This document shows, piece by piece, positions 56,950-62,932 of a stretch of 62,932 bases of DNA. The stretch is from Hyphomicrobiales bacterium. GTDB taxonomy: Bacteria > Pseudomonadota > Alphaproteobacteria > Rhizobiales > Rhizobiaceae. The position numbers and the translations under genes are program-made. The notes under the pieces were generated by a model. It was not told the origin of the DNA. It was given only the letters and a program-made list of their open reading frames with translations, and ran no database searches. How positions within the stretch are numbered: position 1 is the first letter of the stretch; every line of letters starts with the position of its first letter. The stretch covers positions 1-62,932 of the forward strand of contig UCJU01000028.1 of NCBI GenBank assembly GCA_900472925.1. The letters are read 5' to 3'.

Positions 56950-59274
56950 CTATTCGTCATTGAAGATGTTGTTGCTGATGATGCGGACGGGTGACGTCTC
57001 TTGATCGTCATCGTCCACAGGGGGGAGGTCTGAAGTCGAGCTCTCTGGAGGCATCCCAATCGCAGGGCGGCCACCCGCTTCTGCTTCCTGGCGAAGTTCC
57101 TTCACTGTCCGTGTCTTTGCGTAGACCACCGGATCGATGCGCAAGGCCGCGAAGAGTTCGTCGGACGGATGCCACTCGCCGACCGGACGGGGTTCGCCCT
57201 TGACGGGGCTGTCCATGATGTCGAAGACATGATCCATCTTCTTCTCGAAGCGCAGATAGTCATCGTCGGTCAGAACCGGGTTGACGAGGCCGGCCTCGAG
57301 CCGAGCCATGCCCGCCTGTTGCTTGAGCCATCCGAAGGTGTCGAGCATTGTCTGCCGGGAAGCTTTCCCGTTTTCGGCGTTGAACAGCTTCAGGCGTTCC
57401 GACGCCGCCAGCCATTGCCAGATACTCACGCCTCGAAGCTCAGGATGGACACAGGGAACCTCGATCCACCCGTCCGGTGTCAAAATCGAAATCGCGCCGA
57501 GATCGTGATTGCTAACGCGGCCAAGGAGCGGGGCTTTGTTCCGCTTTCGGCGCATCTGCTGGAGTTCCTTGCTCTGGAAATAGAGACCCGCTACCCGGCA
57601 GCCTTTCTTGGAGGCCTTGCGGGTAAAGTAGGTTCCGAACAAGTGGGTGCGTAAGGCGCCGGTCGGACCCGGCTGAACACCGTGAACACCTGCTAGCTCA
57701 TACCAGGTATTGAGCGGCGTCGCCCCGTTGAGCTCTGAATGCGGCGCGTTATGATAGGCGTCGACGCACCAGCGGATCATGCACTCTGCGACCTGATCAG
57801 CGACCATGTTCGCGTATGCTTCGGCGTCGTAGTCGCCTTTTTCCTCGGAAGACGACCAGGTTCGACCATCGAAGTAGTTGAACATCTGGTGACTGAATGT
57901 CTGAAACCAGCGTTCAATGAAGCCACGCCAGGAGGCGTCGCCCGCGCGAGGCAGAAAAATCTCGACCCCGGCGTCGTTCAGGGCGACACGATAGGGTCGG
58001 TGCGCGAAATACATAGCGCTATCCGTCGCCACGGTTTCGTGGGTCCCGCCCTGCGGCCAAGCAGACTGGCAACCGAGGCGTCGGGCGCCTTCGGTCTTGT
58101 CGCGTGTCGACATCTCCAGGGCGGTCATGGCCGATTTAAGGGACGGGGGGTCGCAGCTTACGTGGAGGGCGACGACGCCCCGGCTTGCCACGCAGATCAT
58201 CGCCGAAATGGTTAGGCGAACCCGCTTGATCTTGTTTTTTTGAGCCTTCGAGAGCTTCTTCCAGATGCCGATCTTTACGAGGAGCGTCTGGAGGTCCGTC
58301 TCGTGATCGTCGCACTCGACCCGTTCAAGTGGGCGGATAACGTCGAGGCCGCCGTACTCGGGCTGCCATTCCCGACGCGCGGCCTCTTTTCCGTTGCGAC
58401 CGAGGTCGCGCCACATTTCCGGCTGCGCGTTGAAGCGGTTCCGGAGCGTCTCCTCGCATGGAATGCGGAGCTGGTCATCCGGCCCGCGGAACTTGTTCTC
58501 TGTCTCGATTTTCCGTTCCATCTCGCGATGGATCGCCGCCAGATCCGGTTTTGTCCGAGAGCAAGCCTCCCGGATGGCTTCGCTGAGATGTACGAACTCG
58601 TCCGGCGTGAAATACTCCGGCCGGTCACGCCTGTAGTCGTTCTTGAGGCAGATGGGATTGAAGTCGTTCATCTCCATCTCGAGAATCCAGCTCTTGACGG
58701 TGGAGGGCTTGGGTTCGAACAGAGCGACGCTAGCTTTCGTTCGGTAGGTAAGGGCTTTTGCGCCCCTGACGCGGGTTTGCATGTCCCGCCACTCGAGGGC
58801 GATCTGCGGGATGATGCGGAGCAGCGCCTCGCGCGACTTGCTCACAACGGCTGGCATCGGCATGCGGTCGATGCGGGCGAGACGCCGCTTCTCGAGATAG
58901 TCCGACCGCATTTCGAAAAATTTGCGGACGAAGAATTCCTTGCGGAGAACGTCCTCCTGATCGTCGGGCGCCAGAGTTGAGAGGCTGCTGGAACCGGATA
59001 GCCGCGCCTTCGCCTGACTGTTTCCGAAGTACCCGAACTCGACCGTCATCGGATGGCTGGGACGGTTGAGCCTTTCGTTGAGTTCAAGCTGGGTGAAGCT
59101 GACGTTGGCGTTGGTCTCGTCCATGCGGCGCATAACTGCGCCGCTACGGTCGCAGTGAAGGACGCAGTATTCGATTCCCATGTCCTTGATCCGGGCATTC
59201 TCCGGCAGGCGGACGTAAGGAAGTGATACTGGATTGCACTGCAGAGCGAGGATCTGTCGTAGGTCGGCTTGCAT
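56950..59274 (-). CDS. tnsB: TnsB/TniA-like DDE transposase
   Basis: 774 residues. An N-terminal DNA-binding half precedes the retroviral-integrase core: VECDDHETDL (Asp322 or Asp323), VATDSAMYF (Asp418) and GFIERWFQTF (Glu454), then YHNAPHSELNGATPLNTWYE and a Mu-type C-terminal beta-barrel. It cuts and joins the 3' ends. GAGAGG precedes the ATG; ten bases separate it from tnsA. Confidence 0.92.
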   Translation of the reverse strand: MQADLRQILALQCNPVSLPYVRLPENARIKDMGIEYCVLHCDRSGAVMRRMDETNANVSFTQLELNERLNRPSHPMTVEFGYFGNSQAKARLSGSSSLSTLAPDDQEDVLRKEFFVRKFFEMRSDYLEKRRLARIDRMPMPAVVSKSREALLRIIPQIALEWRDMQTRVRGAKALTYRTKASVALFEPKPSTVKSWILEMEMNDFNPICLKNDYRRDRPEYFTPDEFVHLSEAIREACSRTKPDLAAIHREMERKIETENKFRGPDDQLRIPCEETLRNRFNAQPEMWRDLGRNGKEAARREWQPEYGGLDVIRPLERVECDDHETDLQTLLVKIGIWKKLSKAQKNKIKRVRLTISAMICVASRGVVALHVSCDPPSLKSAMTALEMSTRDKTEGARRLGCQSAWPQGGTHETVATDSAMYFAHRPYRVALNDAGVEIFLPRAGDASWRGFIERWFQTFSHQMFNYFDGRTWSSSEEKGDYDAEAYANMVADQVAECMIRWCVDAYHNAPHSELNGATPLNTWYELAGVHGVQPGPTGALRTHLFGTYFTRKASKKGCRVAGLYFQSKELQQMRRKRNKAPLLGRVSNHDLGAISILTPDGWIEVPCVHPELRGVSIWQWLAASERLKLFNAENGKASRQTMLDTFGWLKQQAGMARLEAGLVNPVLTDDDYLRFEKKMDHVFDIMDSPVKGEPRPVGEWHPSDELFAALRIDPVVYAKTRTVKELRQEAEAGGRPAIGMPPESSTSDLPPVDDDDQETSPVRIISNNIFNDE

Positions 59275-59284
59275 GTTGGACCTC

Positions 59285-60130
59285 TCAGTTTACGTGGTTG
59301 AATTTGACAAAGGGCGCGTCGACGAGCTTCAGGTCCGGGCGGGCCGGCTCCAGGATCTCATCGTGAATGAGGCACCAGACTGCGTTCCACCCGTGAGCAG
59401 GAATTTCCCATCCGGCCAGCAGGTCGCGGATGTGGACGGTGCCATGGAACCGTGCTGCATATTCTCGCAGACGGTCGTTATCCTCTTCCACGGCATGCTT
59501 GAGGGCGCGTAGGATGCTCTTCGCGTTCCAACATCGTGCTTCCGTGGCTTCCTTTTCGGTGATGATGGTGGCGCCGTCTGCAAAGCCCTGTGGCAAGTTC
59601 TGGTCGAGGGTGCCGATCGTGAAAGCCAAGCCGTCCTTTTCGAGCATGTCGGATGGTCTCACTCCAACGACGATCACCGTTCCCGTAGACATGGTGGCCC
59701 GGTAGTCTACCGTGTGCTGGAAGGTGCCGTCTCCCTGGTGGATGGCGACGGATGACGGCTGGTCTTCGACTAGCACGACATGCTTGGACGCACACATCAT
59801 GTAGGCCAGGTTCCGCTCGTAGGTGCTAGAGAACGTGATAGCCTTCCTCGTCTTGCTATTTACGAGAGTTCCGCGGCTGTGGGACTTTGTGCGAGCTGGG
59901 TACCAGCGCGACGGCGTCGGTTCCTCGGTCGGCTTCCAGACTGTCGGAATGCTGATCAGGTGTTCGAGTCCTTCGTCGTCCACATCCGAGGCGTCGAACG
60001 GAAGATATTGTCCCGCAACTGGTTGCGAGGCGCGAAGGAAGAGTGTTTCGGAAGGGATCTCTTCCAAGGTCCGGTCGTAACCGGATTCCAGTTCCTTCAT
60101 GTAACGGATGATCTGTCGAATGCGGGTCAT
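59285..60130 (-). CDS. tnsA: TnsA-like endonuclease
   Basis: 281 residues from ATG 60130 behind AAGGAG; a longer frame to 60238 has no support. The nuclease region TFSSTYERNLAYMM (Glu105), VEDQPSSVAI and HTVDYRATM (Asp142) fit TnsA, which cuts the 5' ends for cut-and-paste transposition. The position of the catalytic lysine is occupied by arginine in VVGVRPSD (Arg158). First of four genes tnsA-tnsB-tnsC-tniQ. Confidence 0.85.
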   Translation of the reverse strand: MTRIRQIIRYMKELESGYDRTLEEIPSETLFLRASQPVAGQYLPFDASDVDDEGLEHLISIPTVWKPTEEPTPSRWYPARTKSHSRGTLVNSKTRKAITFSSTYERNLAYMMCASKHVVLVEDQPSSVAIHQGDGTFQHTVDYRATMSTGTVIVVGVRPSDMLEKDGLAFTIGTLDQNLPQGFADGATIITEKEATEARCWNAKSILRALKHAVEEDNDRLREYAARFHGTVHIRDLLAGWEIPAHGWNAVWCLIHDEILEPARPDLKLVDAPFVKFNHVN

Positions 60131-60494
60131 TGCAGCTCCTTGGGCGTGCGTTTCCCCGTGCCGACCAGGAAGGATGGTCGGTTTGGGAATGTTGATGAAG
60201 GGGGAAGGCGCCGCACTTTCGGAAGGTAAGGTGGGCACCGGATGCCGGTGTCGTTTCTAGTTGGGGCGGCGACGCGCGCGGAACGCGAAGTCATGTGCCG
60301 GACCCGAAGCAACTGCGGAAATGGGGTGATGGCGGACGGAGACGAAGTTCATCGGGGGCTCCTTTCGAGCGCGCAGGTTTCCTGTCCCGGCCACGTCGTG
60401 GTCGGGACACTGATGATTTGCAGTCAATTTCCGGAAGGCGCCGCTATGATGTGCGGCGAGGCTCTTCGAAGTCTTGGTTGAGTGGCATCGTTGT
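60131..60494 (-). promoter_or_regulatory. upstream region of the Tn7-like operon
   Basis: 364 bases between tnsA and the next gene upstream. Apart from a possible 31-codon frame (60257-60352) no gene is seen. It should contain the operon promoter; no clear -35/-10 was placed. Confidence 0.35.
60257..60352 (-). CDS. possible 31-residue basic peptide
   Basis: MNFVSVRHHPISAVASGPAH continuing DFAFRARRRPN-stop. AAAGGAG is six bases upstream of the ATG, which is the only strong sign that it is translated. No family recognised; tentative. It lies in the leader of the tnsABC-tniQ operon, so it could be a leader peptide. Confidence 0.3.
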   Translation of the reverse strand: MNFVSVRHHPISAVASGPAHDFAFRARRRPN

Positions 60495-60974
60495 CTACCG
60501 ATCGGTTGCCGAAGCCTTAGGGATCACATCGTCAAGGTCTGGAATCTCGATGCTCCGAAGTACCGAACCAAAAGTCCGACCATCGAACACGGCAATGTCG
60601 GCACCCAGGCTCGAACGGTATGCTGCTCCCCGTCTTTTCGGTTTCTCAGCTCGGAGGTTGGTGGCGACAGCGACTTGCGCGCGTTCTACACGGCGCCGGA
60701 ACGTGCGTTCGGAAGGCAACATATCGGCGTTCCCGAACTCTTCCAGAACCGCCCGTTCCAGCCGTAGATAGTGGTAACGAACTGACTGGTGTTTCAAACC
60801 GTTTACGCAAGAGGCGACCGCAGCATCGAATTGGGACAGCGTCCCTAAGCGGCGCGCTTTGCTGGCGTGCGTCTCAAGGCGAAGGCTCGCCTGAACAAGC
60901 CTTTGGAAGATTTCCTCGACCTGGGGTTTGAAAATCGGCATGCAGAGCGTGTGGTGAGAATACTTGTTGTCCAT
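60495..60974 (-). CDS. hypothetical protein upstream of the transposition operon
   Basis: 159 residues from ATG 60974 behind AAGGAG. Basic and helical; ERTFRRRVERAQVAVATNLR could be a DNA-binding helix. Not recognised. Same strand and orientation as tnsABC-tniQ with a 364-base gap, so it could be a regulator or accessory factor of the transposon. Confidence 0.65.
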   Translation of the reverse strand: MDNKYSHHTLCMPIFKPQVEEIFQRLVQASLRLETHASKARRLGTLSQFDAAVASCVNGLKHQSVRYHYLRLERAVLEEFGNADMLPSERTFRRRVERAQVAVATNLRAEKPKRRGAAYRSSLGADIAVFDGRTFGSVLRSIEIPDLDDVIPKASATDR

Positions 60975-61276
60975 GTTGGTCTCCTTCATCCCGCGCGCCA
61001 CGCCGTAGATGTTCAACGGTTCAGCGGCTCGTTTCTCCTGCGTTCAGGGACCTTTTAGCAGCGTTCGAAACAGCAGTGCGCAACCACTTCGATTTTGTGC
61101 TTACGGAACGAAAACGGGATATTTAATTAGGTTTTTCTAATGTTGGCCATCCGTGATGGCGAACAGATCGTGAGCGCAGTGCAGCCGGCGCAGCCTTTGT
61201 CAGGCTATTATGGAGAACCTTATTCGATGAACTCTCATGCCACGAACCCCAGATGACTGGATGAAGACGCTGATTC
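60975..61276. other. intergenic region upstream of the hypothetical gene
   Basis: About 300 bases with no recognised gene. GGCCATCCGTGATGGC at 61144-61159 is an imperfect palindrome. Composition shifts to AT-rich beyond 61230. Confidence 0.3.
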
Positions 61277-61445
61277 AGTTATCTAAAAATAAGTAAAAAG
61301 TCCACAAAATTAAATTTCCTTCTATGTATTGACGCCAGTTATCAAATTTTATGAAGTATACGCGCGCGTACGTAGGCGACTTGTTCGTTTATACATTGCC
61401 GAATTGTCAACATATCTAGGGAATCAATTTCGAGAATTGTCAACA
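61277..61445. repeat. four related short repeats in AT-rich DNA, candidate transposase sites
   Basis: AGTTATCTAAA (61277), AGTTATCAAAT (61337), AATTGTCAACA (61402) and AATTGTCAACA (61435) share the pattern A-R-T-T-R-T-C-W-A, all in the same direction. GAATTGTCAAC is repeated exactly at 61401-61411 and 61434-61444. Arrays of direct TnsB sites mark the ends of Tn7-like elements, and this lies on the tnsA side where such an end is expected. The pattern is short and could be coincidental. Confidence 0.4.
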
Positions 61446-61512
61446 ATTACGAATCCTTGCTTGTGTCTTGCAAGACTCGACCGAATCCTCTCTTAAAATA
61501 TTGGAGGGAAAT

Positions 61513-62190
61513 ATGGCCAAGTTCATCAGAAATCGGCTTGACGAAATACAAGATCGTCTTGGGCCCACGCTACGCCGCATTGGACATAAGCCGATCGCGC
61601 GCCGTTCAGGCACGTCGTTCGCTATCGGTCTAGTTCCGGTCAAGGGTAATGTCTTCTCGTCGCCAGTTGAGATCATCTTCGACGATAAGAGCATTTCAGG
61701 GCTGTCGGAGGCGTCGTGGAAGCATGCTCACATGAGCGAGTACGTCTACAGCAGACGCGTGCTGGGAGATACGGGGTGGGAGTCGTGGAAGTATCACAGG
61801 GAAACTCGTCATGAGATAGAGGGGGAAGGCGACGCGATGTTCGAGTGGCTCTCGGCTTTCATCGACGAGCGTGAACTGATCCCCGACGCTACAATAGCGC
61901 CGAATTGCCTTGTAAACTCGAACTGTGGAGATGCATATCTTTCGCTCGTTCAGAATTTTTCCGACGTGGAAATCGAAAGACTTCCATTTCTCGATGGAGG
62001 GATGGTCGTTGAGGCTTTATCGTTCGAAGACCACGAAGGACGGGAAGTGAACATAACGATGAGTGCTGGTAGTCCTTGGGCGCCGATCTATATCAATCAA
62101 GAAAAGGTCGCTGTGTTTTGGCAGAACGACTCTACCGATCTCTGCAGGGTTATCCTCGGGCAAGAACGGGAAGCCGGCTTCCCGCGGTAG
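61513..62190 (+). CDS. hypothetical protein
   Basis: 225 residues from ATG 61513 with GGAGGG upstream. Soluble, mixed alpha/beta, acidic (HEIEGEGDAMFEWLSAFIDE). Not recognised; no membrane or signal segment. Opposite strand to the transposition operon and convergent with the next gene, seven bases apart. Confidence 0.68.
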   Translation: MAKFIRNRLDEIQDRLGPTLRRIGHKPIARRSGTSFAIGLVPVKGNVFSSPVEIIFDDKSISGLSEASWKHAHMSEYVYSRRVLGDTGWESWKYHRETRHEIEGEGDAMFEWLSAFIDERELIPDATIAPNCLVNSNCGDAYLSLVQNFSDVEIERLPFLDGGMVVEALSFEDHEGREVNITMSAGSPWAPIYINQEKVAVFWQNDSTDLCRVILGQEREAGFPR

Positions 62191-62197
62191 GACTTCC

Positions 62198-62908
62198 TCA
62201 ACCTGGCGCCTCTTCCGGATACGGAGAGGCCTCCCAGGCGGCGATGTCCTCAAGCTCGCGACGAAGACGTTCGGCCTCTTCATCGCGCTGCCATTCCTCC
62301 TTCACGAGAACCATTGCACGCCTGACCCCAGCTCTCCGTTTGTGATTTCGCTCCACTTCGTTGAGATACTCCCCGCGAAGGACTCGCACAGCTTTTTCAT
62401 ATAGATCGTCCCTAGGCAGATCGACAGGCCTTGGCCCGCGACGTCGACGAACGTTCAGTCTCAGCGTTCCGGATCTAATGGGTTGCGGAGTGACGGCGCG
62501 TTGCGGACCTATTTTTGAAGGGTCGATTACCGGCATCTTCACCTCACTGTCGAGATCGAAGACCTCACCAGTCAGCGCGCTTCGCACGGCCAGTCCCACC
62601 ATACGCGCCATGACCGGAGGTAAGGCCGCCTGGATCATAGCCAATCTTTGGTTTTGTCCCTCCGCCTGGAACTGCCATTCCGGCGGAAAGCCCTGTGCAG
62701 CCGCCAAGGCTGCGAACGTGATGCGCGGTTTGAAGCTTGTGTCCTTAACCTCATCCAGAGATGGCGGTTCTTCTACGACGCGCGGTCCCAGAAAACCGGC
62801 CTTCAACCATGATTCCGCCTCTGCTTTGCGTTTTACTTGCAGACGGCCCGCCTGGGATTTGGGCGCGTCAGTCGTTTGCTTCGATGGGATGTCAGGAAGC
62901 ATCGACAT
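62198..62908 (-). CDS. hypothetical protein
   Basis: 236 residues, rich in Arg, Glu and Pro. A central part TFAALAAAQGFPPEWQFQAE with GLAVRSALTGEVFDLD precedes a very basic stretch (RLNVRRRRGPRPVDLPRDD) and a charged C-terminal helix. Not recognised; it could bind nucleic acid. Two ATGs two codons apart can start it. Confidence 0.62.
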   Translation of the reverse strand: MSMLPDIPSKQTTDAPKSQAGRLQVKRKAEAESWLKAGFLGPRVVEEPPSLDEVKDTSFKPRITFAALAAAQGFPPEWQFQAEGQNQRLAMIQAALPPVMARMVGLAVRSALTGEVFDLDSEVKMPVIDPSKIGPQRAVTPQPIRSGTLRLNVRRRRGPRPVDLPRDDLYEKAVRVLRGEYLNEVERNHKRRAGVRRAMVLVKEEWQRDEEAERLRRELEDIAAWEASPYPEEAPG

Positions 62909-62932
62909 GCGGTGTGAACCGCACCGGGTTTG

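Noticed and set aside
58240..58980. 246-codon plus-strand frame opposite tnsB
   Set aside because: The minus strand has intact DDE motifs and operon spacing; the opposite frame has no recognisable domain.
53753..61512. CRISPR array or guide RNA next to the Tn7-like operon
   Set aside because: No regularly spaced identical repeats of 25-40 bases were found in the gaps, and no Cas5-8 or Cas12k-like gene is present in the window.
52697..61512. clear terminal inverted repeats of the transposon
   Set aside because: Comparison by eye of both flanks did not show a convincing long inverted repeat; only short same-direction motifs were found.

Overview
The window reads as chromosome of a Rhizobiaceae alphaproteobacterium, most like Agrobacterium/Rhizobium. 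Evidence: EF-Tu running into an S10-spc-alpha ribosomal cluster with rhizobial gene order, and flanking families typical of Rhizobiales (DUF930, DUF817, DUF982, DUF2842, DUF1203, ExoD, msrPQ, cysK beside alaX). Assignment is from recognition of protein sequence only; no search was run.

Bases 1-15.5 kb: tail of tuf, then rpsJ-rplC-rplD-rplW-rplB-rpsS-rplV-rpsC-rplP-rpmC-rpsQ-rplN-rplX-rplE-rpsN-rpsH-rplF-rplR-rpsE-rpmD-rplO-secY-adk-rpsM-rpsK-rpoA-rplQ, all on +. Several intergenic gaps hold GC-rich hairpins, so the locus looks punctuated into sub-units. A strong terminator follows rplQ.

15.7-31.7 kb: an unrecognised AT-richer gene directly after rplQ, then housekeeping and envelope genes: DUF930 and DUF817 membrane proteins, the methionine-sulfoxide reductase pair msrP-msrQ, periplasmic cpdB, PilZ and DUF1203 proteins, a DUF4344 protein with an altered metallopeptidase motif, a sulfurtransferase-GNAT fusion in line with alaX and cysK, a photolyase, and small stress-type proteins.

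31.8-37.0 kb: a stretch between tRNA-Asn(GTT) and tRNA-Pro(GGG) with ExoD, a DedA/YqaA membrane protein, a dual-specificity phosphatase, a Cas2-like/DUF3892 pair, and many very small genes, including a 33-residue membrane protein not reported by length-limited gene finding and a zinc-ribbon reading frame without a start codon.

37-52.3 kb: polysaccharide initiation/export genes (undecaprenyl-phosphate sugar transferase, Wza-like lipoprotein, ATPase-like protein with a broken P-loop), ctaA, argC overlapping an APH(6)-type kinase gene, speB, an OafA-type acyltransferase with SGNH domain, rplM-rpsI, an EamA transporter, a CoA-binding protein and O-acetylhomoserine sulfhydrylase.

52.3-62.9 kb: accessory DNA. 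A frameshifted DUF559 remnant and an AT-rich DUF4238 gene are followed by a Tn7-like transposition operon on the minus strand: TnsA-like nuclease, TnsB-like DDE transposase, TnsC-like AAA ATPase and a long TniQ/TnsD-like target selector. It is flanked by unrecognised genes and an AT-rich region with repeated motifs. No cas effector gene or CRISPR array was seen beside it, and neither transposon end could be fixed by eye. This module is the best candidate for an undescribed system in the window.
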